64,000 bases of DNA from positions 1 through 64,000 of the forward strand of contig VXRC01000006.1 in NCBI GenBank assembly GCA_009838645.1, written 5' to 3'. Below, in pieces: positions 27,266-35,614 of this stretch. Origin of the DNA: Gemmatimonadota bacterium (GTDB lineage: Bacteria > JAAXHH01). Each line of letters opens with the position of its first letter. Position 1 is the first letter of the stretch. The translations under genes were made by a program, and so were the position numbers. Under the pieces are notes generated by a model, which saw only the letters and a program-made list of their open reading frames with translations, did no database searches and was not told where the DNA came from.

Positions 27266-28897
27266 ATGGCCAATGCACGCTTCAACCCGCCCCAGCCCTT
27301 TAACGAACCCGTCCTGGACTACGTGCCCGGATCGGCCGAAAGAGTGGCCGTCAAGGCGAAGCTCGCCGAACTGAAATCCACCCCCATAGAGGTCCCGCTG
27401 ATCATCGGCGGCCGGGAGGTGAAGACGGGCGACACGGCACCGCTGCGGGCTCCTCACGACCACGGGCTCGACCTCGGCGTCTATCACAAGGCCGGCGAGG
27501 CCGAGGTCCGCATGGCCATCGACGCGGCCCTGAAAGCCCGTGCGGCGTGGTCGGACATGCCCTGGGAGCAACGGGCGTCGGTCATCATGAAGGCGGCCGA
27601 CCTGCTGGCTGGACCGTGGCGCCAGACGGTCAACGCCGCGACCATGCTGGGCCAGTCCAAGACGATCTTCCAGGCGGAGATCGACGCGGCCTGTGAACTG
27701 ATCGATTTCTGGAGGTTCAACGTCAGCTACCTGGCGCAGCTCATGAGCGACCAGCCCGCTTCCTCGCCGGGCGTGTGGAACCGCTTGGAGTACCGGGCCC
27801 TCGAGGGATTCGTATTCGCGGTGACGCCCTTCAATTTCACGGCCATCGGAGGCAACCTGCCCACGGCGCCGGCCCTCACCGGCTGCACAGTCCTCTGGAA
27901 ACCGGCGTCATCGGCCGTCTACTCGGCCTGGCACGTCATGGAACTGCTGCAGGAAGCCGGCCTGCCACCCGGCGTGATTAACTTCATCCCGGGGTCCGGG
28001 GCCGAGGTGGGCGACCCGGTGCTCGACAGCCCGGACCTGGCCGGCATTCACTTCACGGGATCGACGGCGACGTTCCAGCGGATGTACCGTACCGTGGCCG
28101 GCAACCTGGAACGCATGAAGCACTTTCCCCGCATCGTGGGCGAGACGGGCGGCAAGGACTTCATCTTCGTCCACGCCTCGGCAGACGTGGAAGCCCTGGT
28201 CGCGGCGGCGGTGCGCGGCGCCTTCGAATACCAGGGGCAGAAGTGTTCCGCAGCCTCCCGGATGTACGTGCCCCGCTCCCTGTGGCCGGCCTTCCGAGAC
28301 CGGTACACGGCGGAGGTATCGCAGATCAGGGTCGGTGATCCTGAAGACTTCTCGAATTTCATGGCGGCCGTGATAGATGAGGCGTCCTTCGACACCATCT
28401 CCGGTTACATCGAATACGCCCGGTCGGCAGACGACGCCGAGATCATCACCGGCGGCGGATGCGACGGCGAGCGGGGCTGGTTCGTCGAACCGACGACCAT
28501 CGTGACGACAAACCCGCGGTTCAGGACCATGGAGGAGGAGATCTTCGGTCCCGTGCTGACCATTTACGTATACGAGGACGACCGCCTGGACGAGACGCTC
28601 GCGCTCTGCGACACCACGTCGCCCTACGCCCTGACCGGGTCCGTCTTTGCGCGGGACCGCGAGGCGATCGTGCGCATATCGGACGCGCTCCGCAACGCGG
28701 CCGGCAATTTCTACGTCAACGACAAGCCCACCGGGGCCGTCGTCGGGCAGCAGCCCTTCGGGGGCGCGCGGGCATCGGGCACGAACGACAAGGCGGGCAG
28801 CCCCATGAACCTGCTCCGATGGATGAGCGCCCGGACGATCAAGGAAACCATGGTCCCGCCGACGGACTGGCGCTATCCTTTCATGGACGAAGCCTGA
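27266..28897 (+). CDS. L-glutamate gamma-semialdehyde (1-pyrroline-5-carboxylate) dehydrogenase
   Basis: A 543-residue aldehyde dehydrogenase of the P5CDH (ALDH4A1-like) type, the second step of proline catabolism, oxidising glutamate semialdehyde to glutamate with NAD+. The catalytic Cys327 is in QGQKCSAASRMYVP and the general base Glu293 in VGETGGKDFIFVH. The N-terminal MANARFNPPQPFNEPVLDY block matches the stand-alone P5CDH family, as does the length. An upstream in-frame ATG at 27098 would add 56 unrelated residues, so I reject it. No proline dehydrogenase is seen nearby; the next gene is an SDR. Confidence 0.93.
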   Translation: MANARFNPPQPFNEPVLDYVPGSAERVAVKAKLAELKSTPIEVPLIIGGREVKTGDTAPLRAPHDHGLDLGVYHKAGEAEVRMAIDAALKARAAWSDMPWEQRASVIMKAADLLAGPWRQTVNAATMLGQSKTIFQAEIDAACELIDFWRFNVSYLAQLMSDQPASSPGVWNRLEYRALEGFVFAVTPFNFTAIGGNLPTAPALTGCTVLWKPASSAVYSAWHVMELLQEAGLPPGVINFIPGSGAEVGDPVLDSPDLAGIHFTGSTATFQRMYRTVAGNLERMKHFPRIVGETGGKDFIFVHASADVEALVAAAVRGAFEYQGQKCSAASRMYVPRSLWPAFRDRYTAEVSQIRVGDPEDFSNFMAAVIDEASFDTISGYIEYARSADDAEIITGGGCDGERGWFVEPTTIVTTNPRFRTMEEEIFGPVLTIYVYEDDRLDETLALCDTTSPYALTGSVFARDREAIVRISDALRNAAGNFYVNDKPTGAVVGQQPFGGARASGTNDKAGSPMNLLRWMSARTIKETMVPPTDWRYPFMDEA

Positions 28898-28973
28898 GCC
28901 GGCGGCCACCGGCGGGATGTCACCAGCGCGCAAGACCAACAAACGATTCACTGAAGTTCAACCGGAGGAACCA

Positions 28974-29771
28974 ATGAGCGAGGGAAGACCCCTGAAGGTG
29001 CACGTAACGGGTGCGTATGGATTGATCGGCAACCTGACCTACCGGCACCTGAGCGGCAAGGATGATTACGAAGTGTACGGCAGCGGCCGCCGGACGGCTT
29101 CGTCGGATCGGATTGACGACGAGGACCTCCTGCGCATCCCCGATGACCGGTTCTCGCTGGCCGACCTGACCGATCGGGACGCCGTGTCCCAGGCGCTATC
29201 GGGCATGGACGCCGTGGTCCATCTCGGCGCGGTCCCCGATCCCGGCGCGTCCTTCGAGACCATTCTGGAGAGCAATATCCGGGGCACCTACAACGTGCTG
29301 GAGGTCTGCCGGGAGGAGGGCATCAGGCGGCTGATCTACGCGAGCTCGGTCATGGCGAGCTGGGGGTACGGACAGTTCTCCGAACCCTACAAGTCGCTCC
29401 TGAAAGGCCGCCTCGAGGGGCTGCCCGATCCCATGCCCATCGTCAAGGTCACCGACCCGCCCCGTCCCACGGAACCCTATTCGGCCAGCAAAGTGTGGGG
29501 CGAAGGCATCTGCCGCACCTACCACGACGCTCACGGGTTCTCCGTCGTCTGCCTGCGCATCGGCTGGGTCAACAAGGACAACGAGGCCACCGAGCCCTTC
29601 CTGAGATCGGTCTGGTGCAGCCAGGCGGACATCACGCAGATCATCGAACTGGCCCTGAAGGCCACGGAAAAACCGATATACGAGGTCTGCTATGCCGTGA
29701 CCGACGGGCCGCACCGCTGGGTGGACCTGGACCATACCCGGGACCGGTTGGGTCACGATATCACAGTTTGA
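28974..29771 (+). CDS. NAD(P)-dependent SDR epimerase/dehydratase (uronate dehydrogenase-like)
   Basis: A 265-residue extended-SDR protein. The nucleotide-binding loop is VTGAYGLIGNLTYRHL (residues 10-25) and an acidic Asp block DLTDRDAV follows. The conserved strand AVVHLGAVPDP, IYASSVMASWG and the catalytic YSASKVWGE (Tyr-x3-Lys) are clear. The overall pattern resembles uronate dehydrogenase and GalE-like proteins, but the substrate is unknown. The start is set by the GGAGGA sequence ahead of the ATG at 28974. It lies 76 bp after the dehydrogenase gene and could be in the same operon. Confidence 0.9.
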   Translation: MSEGRPLKVHVTGAYGLIGNLTYRHLSGKDDYEVYGSGRRTASSDRIDDEDLLRIPDDRFSLADLTDRDAVSQALSGMDAVVHLGAVPDPGASFETILESNIRGTYNVLEVCREEGIRRLIYASSVMASWGYGQFSEPYKSLLKGRLEGLPDPMPIVKVTDPPRPTEPYSASKVWGEGICRTYHDAHGFSVVCLRIGWVNKDNEATEPFLRSVWCSQADITQIIELALKATEKPIYEVCYAVTDGPHRWVDLDHTRDRLGHDITV

Positions 29772-29806
29772 ACGCGCCGGCTGCCAGGCTGAACGCGCCG
29801 GCTGCC
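29769..29806 (+). repeat. 17-bp direct duplication before the ferredoxin gene
   Basis: tgaacgcgccggctgcc occurs at 29769-29785 and 29790-29806, a 21-bp period. The first copy overlaps the stop codon of the SDR gene. Confidence 0.85.
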
Positions 29807-29833
29807 GGGGTTGTTTTAGCGACGTTTAATACA

Positions 29834-29849
29834 TTGTCAACATTGACAA
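29834..29849. promoter_or_regulatory. Perfect inverted repeat TTGTCAA-CA-TTGACAA upstream of the ferredoxin gene
   Basis: A 7-bp palindrome with a 2-bp spacer, 22 bp before the ferredoxin start codon. Its right arm contains TTGACA, but no -10 follows at normal spacing. It looks like a repressor operator or a regulator site; a third GTCAAC lies at 29866-29871 next to the start. Confidence 0.5.
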
Positions 29850-29871
29850 CATATCAAAGGAGCGTGTCAAC

Positions 29872-30231
29872 ATGCCGAAACTCACCGTAAACGGCGTAGA
29901 ACACGAGGTCGAATCGGGACAGCGTCTCGTGCTGGCCATCGAAGGCACGGGCGTGAACATCGGCCATCGCTGCGGCGGCAATGCCAAGTGCACGACCTGC
30001 CGCGTGAACTTCGTCTCGGGCGAACCGGAAACGATGACCGAGGCCGAACGCGACGTGCTGACGGAGAAGGGCGCGCTCGGCGAGGTACGGCTGTCCTGCC
30101 AGATCATCTGCGATCACGACATGTCGGTCGAGCCGGGCTTCCTGCTGGAGAACGAGGCCGAGTGGGACGACACCGGTCCGACGCCGGAAACGAGCATCAC
30201 GCCCGATCCGGTGTGGATCGCGAAGCCGTAG
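29872..30231 (+). CDS. 2Fe-2S ferredoxin
   Basis: A 119-residue ferredoxin with the plant-type [2Fe-2S] motif: Cys in HRCGGNAKCTTC (C-x5-C-x2-C pattern) and a distant Cys in RLSCQIICD. The C-terminal 25 residues are acidic and proline-rich, typical of the adrenodoxin/Fdx-like subfamily in some bacteria. It carries electrons to an unknown oxygenase; the nearby oxygenase genes are possible but unproven partners. AAAGGAG precedes the ATG at 29872. Confidence 0.93.
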   Translation: MPKLTVNGVEHEVESGQRLVLAIEGTGVNIGHRCGGNAKCTTCRVNFVSGEPETMTEAERDVLTEKGALGEVRLSCQIICDHDMSVEPGFLLENEAEWDDTGPTPETSITPDPVWIAKP

Positions 30232-30291
30232 TTTCGCGCACCATCCCTTGGGCGCATCACCCTCGGGCGCTCCACCAGACGACGACAGGCA

Positions 30292-31176
30292 TCACCCCTT
30301 CAGCGCCCCTACCGTAATCCCCTTCGTCACCTGACGCTGTAGCAGGGCGTAGACCGCCATGGTGGGCAGCATCATGAGCACCAGGCCGGCGAAGGCCATG
30401 CCCCAGTCGCTGCGGTACTGGCTCACGATGGTGATGTTGGCCAGGCCGAGGGGTAGGGTGCGCAGGCTTTCGGCGTTCTCGCCCGACAGGAACATGAAGG
30501 CCATGAAGAACTCGTTCCAGGTGCCCAGGAAGGCGAAGATGCCCACGGTGACCAGGGCGGGCTTGGCCAGCGGCAGCATGATGTGCCAGAAGGCCCGCAG
30601 TTCGCCGGCGCCGTCCATCAGGGCCGACTCGTGGAGTCCGGACGGCAGCGACTTGAAGAAGCCCGCCAGGATGAAGATGGCGAAGGGCATGCCGAAGGCG
30701 ATGTAGACGAGCAGCAGACCCAGCCGGGAATTGAGCAGCATAAGGTCTTTCATCTGGAAGAAGAGGGGCACGATGGCCAGCTGAAGCGGTACCATCAGGC
30801 CAGCCAGGAAGAAGAAGAACAGTGGCCGTGCGCCGAAGAAGCGGAACCGCGAAAGGGCGTAGGCCGCCATGGCCGCGAAGAGCAGCGACAGGATCACCGT
30901 CAGGACCGTCAGCATCGCGCTGTTCAGGAAGTAGTCCCCGAACTGCCCCACCGTCCACGCCCGCGAGAAGTTGATCCACTGCAGGTCCGCCCAGTCCGGC
31001 AACGTGAAGGGCGCCAGGAAGATCTCCCGGTCCGTCTTGAGCGACGTGTACAGCAACCAGGCCATCGGGTAGACCACGATGACCAGGTACCCGAGCAGGA
31101 CCGGATAGATCACGAAATTCCAGGACGACGTCCGGCTGCTTTCGCCCGATCGTTTCATTCCTTCCGTCCGCGTCAT
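30292..31176 (-). CDS. Carbohydrate ABC transporter permease (MalG-like)
   Basis: A 294-residue inner-membrane permease of the CUT1 family. It has about six membrane segments and the EAA loop HESALMDGAGELRAFWHIML followed by PLAKPAL, which docks the ATPase. The start at 31176 overlaps the stop of the upstream fusion gene as ATGA, so the two are translated together. A much longer open frame that continues upstream in this frame (to 32700) is an out-of-frame shadow of the fusion gene. No ATPase subunit (MalK/MsmX type) is encoded in the window. Confidence 0.93.
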   Translation of the reverse strand: MTRTEGMKRSGESSRTSSWNFVIYPVLLGYLVIVVYPMAWLLYTSLKTDREIFLAPFTLPDWADLQWINFSRAWTVGQFGDYFLNSAMLTVLTVILSLLFAAMAAYALSRFRFFGARPLFFFFLAGLMVPLQLAIVPLFFQMKDLMLLNSRLGLLLVYIAFGMPFAIFILAGFFKSLPSGLHESALMDGAGELRAFWHIMLPLAKPALVTVGIFAFLGTWNEFFMAFMFLSGENAESLRTLPLGLANITIVSQYRSDWGMAFAGLVLMMLPTMAVYALLQRQVTKGITVGALKG

Positions 31177-33509
31177 CAGAACTCCACCGTTTCCCTTCGC
31201 ATGAGCCGCAGTGTGGCGGCCGTGCCGAAGAAGACCATGATGAACAGCAGCACCGCGATGGCCGTGGCCTCGCCGATCTTGAACTCGGTGAACATGTCCT
31301 GCACCATGAGCGTGCCGATGACGTGCACCTGCGTGGTGGGCGTCTGGTTGGTCAGGAGCCAGATGGTCTCGAAGGCCTTCATCCCGCCGATGACCATGAA
31401 CACGATGGAGATGGAAAGCACCTCCCAGATCAGCGGCAGGGTGATGGTCCAGAATTGCCGCCACGACGAGGCCCCGTCGATGTCCCCCGCTTCGTAGAGG
31501 CTCTGGGGAATGCTTTCCATGGCGGCCAGGAAGAGGATCATGTTGAAACCGCAGGCGCCCCAGATGGACATGGGGATGAGCGCCCAGTACAGGTTGGACT
31601 GCGACAGCCAGGCGAATCCTTCCATGGCCTGCAGCCAGCTTCCCGCGCTCTCGAAGCCCATCACGGACAGGATCATGCCGAGGCCCACCAGCGCGGCGTT
31701 GATCGGTCCGCCCTGGGGATTGTAGAGGTGCATCCAGAGGAGGGTCGCGGCCACGGCCCCGAGGATGTTCGGGAAGAAGAAGGCGATGCGGAAGAACTTC
31801 GATCCTCGGATCTGCCGGCTGATGCAAACGGCCAGGAAGAGGGAGAGGGGGATGACGAAGAGCGGGATGACGAACATGATGAACAGGTTGTTGTTCAGCG
31901 CGATCCAGAACCCGTCGCTTTCGAAAAGCAGCCGGCCGAAGTTGAGCAGGCCCGTGAAGTGCATGTCGGTCAGCCCGTCCCATTCGTTCAGGCTCCAGAG
32001 GAACGACTTTGCGCTCGGGATGATCACGAAGACCGCGTAGAGCAGCAGGGCGGGCGCGATGAAGATGATCCGGTCGGTGCGCCGAAGGAAGGGGAGGCCG
32101 GCGACGTGAGATTTCCCCGCGCGTCGCCGGTCGCGGTAGCGCCTGTAGGTCGTGGCCGACCAGTAGCCGATGGCCAGGGCCATGAGGCCGATCAGCAGAC
32201 CGGGTTTCCAGACGTGCCGGATGTTGATCTCGTCCGGCGCGATGGTCTGCCTCCGTACGACGGCCGCGGCGGCTTCCAGTTCCGCGGCGGCCTCCGCGGG
32301 CGTGGTCTGGCCGGTGATCACCCTGAACCGGGCATCGGTCCAGTACTGCGTCATGGCCGGATAACCCTCGCCGGGCGGCGTGCCGTAGGTGACGGCCGCG
32401 TTCTTTAACATGTCCGCCAGGTCCGCCATGTCCTCGGTCAGGTTCGCTTCGGATACGCCCGCCACGGACACGGGGATGTCCCGCATCCGGGCGAACAGGC
32501 CGGCCATGCGCCGCGAAGTCATGAAGCGCAGGAACTCGACCCCGGCCAGCGGGTTCTCGCTGTCCTTCAGGACGAAATAGTACCCGGAACCGCCGTAGAC
32601 GGCCGAGGGATCCGCCCTGCCAGTGGGCGCCACCGGGATGTTGAAGGACCCCAGTCGGAAATCGTCCGGGATTTTCCCCAGCATCTCGCTCTTGAGCCAC
32701 GATCCGCAGAAGATCATGGCCGTGTGCCCCAGGAAGAACTCGAGCTGGGACTCGGTGTGGCTCATGCCCATGGCGCCCGGCTGGAAGTAATCGAGGGCGA
32801 TCCGCTGCGCGTTCGACAGGGCCTCGATGAATTCGGGGTTGTCGAAGCTGCCGGGCACCAGGTTCTTCTGATCGTTGTAACGGTCAGGTCCGGCGAGGTG
32901 GTAGTAGGCGTGGTCGATCACGACCTGCACGTAGCCCGGGTACCGGCCCTGGAAGGCGAGGGGCCACATCCCGGCGGCCTTGATCTCCTCGCACAGTTCG
33001 AGGAACTCCTCCCAGGTCGTCGCCGGCTCCCAGCCGTTTTCCTCGAACATGTTCTTGTTGTACCACACGGCGTAGGCCGACGCCATCAGGGGGATGCCGT
33101 AGGTCTTTTCCTCGTGGGTGTACTGGGCCAGGGTCCCGGGCAGGAACGATTCGCGCCAGGTGCGGTCACCCTCCCAGTTGGGCTGGTCGAGGAACTCGTC
33201 CATAGGCAGCAGGTCGCCGTTTCGAATCAGCGCCCAGTAGTTGAGACGGGCGTTGGTGACCTCCGGGAAGGACCGTTCCAGGATGCGCACCCGCACCTTG
33301 TCGTGGATGCGGGGATCGCCGTAGAGGTCGATCACCACGCCTTCGTGTTCCTGTTCGTAGGTCCGGGCGCACTCGAGGAAGAACTCCAGTCCCTGGCCGC
33401 CCTCGAAGAGCGGTATCTCAACTCGGATTGGGGGCTGGTCCTGCGCTTCGGAAACGGCCGCGAACGAGGTGAGTATGCTGAACAGCAGGAGGAATCGGAA
33501 CTGGGTCAT
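31176..33509 (-). CDS. Fusion of sugar-binding protein and MalF-like permease
   Basis: A 777-residue protein joining two usually separate ABC importer parts. Residues 1-22 are a signal peptide. About 28-425 form a family 1 extracellular solute-binding domain (AYAVWYNKNMFEENGWEP, GHTAMIFCGSWLKSE). A short linker with a hydrophobic span (about 441-459) leads to the permease part, about 490-777. This has several membrane segments and the EAA loop ESIPQSLYEAGDIDGASSWR. The binding protein is thus tethered to the transporter. The ligand is probably a sugar or oligosaccharide. It is followed by the MalG-like gene with an ATGA overlap; divergent promoters lie between it and the aminotransferase. Confidence 0.92.
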   Translation of the reverse strand: MTQFRFLLLFSILTSFAAVSEAQDQPPIRVEIPLFEGGQGLEFFLECARTYEQEHEGVVIDLYGDPRIHDKVRVRILERSFPEVTNARLNYWALIRNGDLLPMDEFLDQPNWEGDRTWRESFLPGTLAQYTHEEKTYGIPLMASAYAVWYNKNMFEENGWEPATTWEEFLELCEEIKAAGMWPLAFQGRYPGYVQVVIDHAYYHLAGPDRYNDQKNLVPGSFDNPEFIEALSNAQRIALDYFQPGAMGMSHTESQLEFFLGHTAMIFCGSWLKSEMLGKIPDDFRLGSFNIPVAPTGRADPSAVYGGSGYYFVLKDSENPLAGVEFLRFMTSRRMAGLFARMRDIPVSVAGVSEANLTEDMADLADMLKNAAVTYGTPPGEGYPAMTQYWTDARFRVITGQTTPAEAAAELEAAAAVVRRQTIAPDEINIRHVWKPGLLIGLMALAIGYWSATTYRRYRDRRRAGKSHVAGLPFLRRTDRIIFIAPALLLYAVFVIIPSAKSFLWSLNEWDGLTDMHFTGLLNFGRLLFESDGFWIALNNNLFIMFVIPLFVIPLSLFLAVCISRQIRGSKFFRIAFFFPNILGAVAATLLWMHLYNPQGGPINAALVGLGMILSVMGFESAGSWLQAMEGFAWLSQSNLYWALIPMSIWGACGFNMILFLAAMESIPQSLYEAGDIDGASSWRQFWTITLPLIWEVLSISIVFMVIGGMKAFETIWLLTNQTPTTQVHVIGTLMVQDMFTEFKIGEATAIAVLLFIMVFFGTAATLRLMRRETVEF

Positions 33510-33553
33510 GTTTTGTGAACCGATGGATGCGACCTACATGGTCAGGTAGGATC

Positions 33554-33582
33554 AATGTAGGACGCGCGGAATATCCTGTCAA
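33554..33582 (-). promoter_or_regulatory. Putative promoter of the ABC importer operon
   Basis: On the minus strand, TTGACA (33577-33582), a 17-bp spacer and TACATT (33554-33559). Transcription would begin near 33547. A 7-bp inverted repeat CCTACAT/ATGTAGG (33533-33539 with 33555-33561) overlaps the -10 and start, a plausible operator. Confidence 0.6.
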
Positions 33583-33607
33583 CGCCACCCACATTGTCCA
33601 GTAGTGT

Positions 33608-33643
33608 GCCCTCGCTGCGCGCCTTGTTAAGCCCTCGCTGCGC
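33608..33643 (+). repeat. 13-bp direct duplication in a divergent promoter region
   Basis: gccctcgctgcgc occurs at 33608-33620 and 33631-33643, 23 bp apart, between the two divergent promoters. Confidence 0.8.
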
Positions 33644-33664
33644 ACCTGATCCGTGCATAACCGG

Positions 33665-33694
33665 TTGACAGGCGCGGGACGGCCGTTCTACATT
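33665..33694 (+). promoter_or_regulatory. Putative promoter of the aminotransferase gene
   Basis: TTGACA (33665-33670), an 18-bp spacer and TACATT (33689-33694), mirroring the promoter of the divergent ABC operon. The start would be near 33702, giving a leader of about 70 nt. Confidence 0.6.
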
Positions 33695-33771
33695 CCGTGA
33701 TCGACTTACCTGTGCATCGAATAACGTAAATTCCAGCATTGGCGTAACCGCCACCTTACAGGAGCAGGTCC

Positions 33772-34911
33772 ATGCGTGAGATCAATTTCGGCGCGGGAAG
33801 ACCCGATCCGCTTTCCTTTCCTTCGGACGCGCTGGCAGAGGCCGCCGCGAAAGTCATTAGAGCCCGAGGTCCGGAACTGGTGAATTACCCGGACGGTCGC
33901 GGCTACGAACCCTTGCGGACCATCGCGTCGGAGCGCTTCAAGCGCGGCGCGGGACGGGCGGTCCCCCTGGAGGAGATCGTGCTGACGTCCGGTTCCATGC
34001 AGGCGCTCCAGTTGATTACGGAGGCCTTCGCGTCGCGGGGCGATTCGATCGTTACGGAGTCCTTCTCCTACGGCGGGTCGCTGAGCGTTTTCCGAAGCCG
34101 CCAGGTGCGCATCGCGCCGGCGCCTGTCGACGACCAGGGCCTGGTGCCGGAGGAACTGGAGACTGTGCTCAAAGGGCTCGTCGACGGGGGCACGCGGCCG
34201 AAGTTCATCTACACCATCCCCACCCATCACAATCCCACGGGCTCCATCCTGTCCCCGGAGCGTCGCAAGCGCCTCCTCGAACTGGCCCGGGAATTCGACA
34301 CGCTGGTCGTGGAAGACCACTGTTACGCCGATCTCGTGTTCCAGTCCGATCCGGTGCCACCGAACCTGTACCACCTCGACGAAGACGGCCGGGTCGTGTA
34401 CGTCGGCTCTTTTTCAAAGATCCTCGGACCGGGCGTCCGGCAGGGCTACTTCATGGCGCCGGAGGCGCTGCAGCAGCGGATCATGGCGAACAAGATGGAT
34501 GGTGGGACAAACGCGCTGGCGAGCATGATCGTGGCCGAATACCTGGGCGATCATCTCTGGGACCACATTCGCGATGTGAACGACGTCATGAAGGCGCGCA
34601 AGGACGCCGTGGTCGATACGCTGGCGACCAACTTCAGCGATCTGGGCGAGGAGGTGTGGTGGACGGATCCGCCCGGCGGCATGTTCGTATGGGTGCGCAT
34701 CCCCTCGGCGACGGACACGCGGAAAGCGCTGCAACTGGCGGCTGGGCGCGGGGTTTACTACAGCCTGGGTCAGTCCTTCAGCGCCGTGAACGAGGACATC
34801 CCTTACCTGCGCATCGCATTCGGGTTCCCCACGATAGAGGATATCCGCGAAGGCGTCCCCATCCTCGCCGAATGCATCAAGGAAGCCCAGGGCAAGGGTC
34901 TGGCGGCGTAG
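33772..34911 (+). CDS. PLP-dependent aminotransferase, class I/II (2-aminoadipate-type)
   Basis: A 379-residue fold-type I aminotransferase. The PLP lysine is in YVGSFSKILGPGVRQGY (about residue 221), the conserved Asn-Pro is in THHNPTGSILS and the aspartate that binds the pyridine nitrogen lies in LVVEDHCYADL. The overall pattern resembles LysN/2-aminoadipate aminotransferases and the MocR catalytic domain, but there is no N-terminal helix-turn-helix. The amino-acid substrate cannot be decided. AGGAG upstream of the ATG at 33772 supports the start. It is divergent from the ABC importer and probably monocistronic. Confidence 0.92.
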   Translation: MREINFGAGRPDPLSFPSDALAEAAAKVIRARGPELVNYPDGRGYEPLRTIASERFKRGAGRAVPLEEIVLTSGSMQALQLITEAFASRGDSIVTESFSYGGSLSVFRSRQVRIAPAPVDDQGLVPEELETVLKGLVDGGTRPKFIYTIPTHHNPTGSILSPERRKRLLELAREFDTLVVEDHCYADLVFQSDPVPPNLYHLDEDGRVVYVGSFSKILGPGVRQGYFMAPEALQQRIMANKMDGGTNALASMIVAEYLGDHLWDHIRDVNDVMKARKDAVVDTLATNFSDLGEEVWWTDPPGGMFVWVRIPSATDTRKALQLAAGRGVYYSLGQSFSAVNEDIPYLRIAFGFPTIEDIREGVPILAECIKEAQGKGLAA

Positions 34912-34922
34912 AAACGGGTGCG

Positions 34923-35183
34923 TTACTCTTCGCCGGATACCCTCAGATACCCCTCGACCCTTCCGAGCCGGGTGTTGATGTTGTCGAGACGAATGTTCAT
35001 GTCTCTCATCGCAGTACGGATTTCTGTGAGGTCGGTCCGTATCTCATTCCTGAATTCCTGATCTTCCCGATCCAGGTAAGTAAGCGTCGCGATGAACAAG
35101 ATGCCCAGGGTCACAATGAACATTCCTACGGCAGTTACGATCTGTGCGCCGAAGGTCAAGTTGTCGCGAGATGTTACGGTCAT
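34923..35183 (-). CDS. Small single-span membrane protein with coiled-coil tail
   Basis: An 86-residue protein with one hydrophobic segment (about residues 13-34) and a charged tail with heptad-like leucine/isoleucine spacing (RTDLTEIRTAMRDMNIRLDN, then TRLGRVEGYL). AAGGAA precedes the ATG. I recognise no family. It shares the pattern of one membrane span followed by GRLGRVEG-like coiled coil with the gene at 35604, suggesting two paralogues. It is convergent with the aminotransferase. Confidence 0.6.
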   Translation of the reverse strand: MTVTSRDNLTFGAQIVTAVGMFIVTLGILFIATLTYLDREDQEFRNEIRTDLTEIRTAMRDMNIRLDNINTRLGRVEGYLRVSGEE

Positions 35184-35341
35184 CGTACGGTTCCTTCATC
35201 GCGAAGCAGTTTCGCCTTAAGGTGTTCATTCAGCGTGGTTTTGTTTGGATCAGTCTTCATTGGTTATACGCTTCAATGTTGTTTCTATTTTCTTTACGAT
35301 TCTCCCAATGACGGCCTGGTCATAATTTGATGAGGTAGATT

Positions 35342-35614
35342 CTACTCGGATTTGAGCGAATAAGCCAACTCCCGGCCTTTGGATGTCAGCCTATACAGCT
35401 GGATTCCTGACAGCACCACAAGCTCGTTCAGGCATAGAGATTCCAACGCATCTTTCCAGACATTTTGTTCGTTGCTTCTGATAAAACCGGAATTCCATTG
35501 ACCGGTCTGAACGAACCATCCCGAGAACGTCTGCCCGGTCAGTATCAGCCCATCTCCGGTATGTAAGGCTTTCAGAACAAGCGTTTTAGCTTCATCGGTC
35601 AAGTTAACAGCCAC
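35342..35614 (-). CDS. Small winged-helix-like hypothetical protein
   Basis: A 90-residue protein with no membrane segment. The C-terminal part (ALESLCLNELVVLSGIQLYR, then LTSKGRELAYSL) resembles the recognition helix and wing of a winged-helix domain. The start is a GTG at 35614 with GAAGGA just upstream. It overlaps the stop of the coiled-coil gene by 11 bases, so the two are co-translated. Function unknown. Confidence 0.55.
   Translation of the reverse strand: MAVNLTDEAKTLVLKALHTGDGLILTGQTFSGWFVQTGQWNSGFIRSNEQNVWKDALESLCLNELVVLSGIQLYRLTSKGRELAYSLKSE

Noticed and set aside
30292-32700. 802-residue minus-strand frame read as one protein
   Set aside because: Only its last 294 residues (from 31176) are a permease; the rest is the wrong frame of the binding protein-permease fusion.
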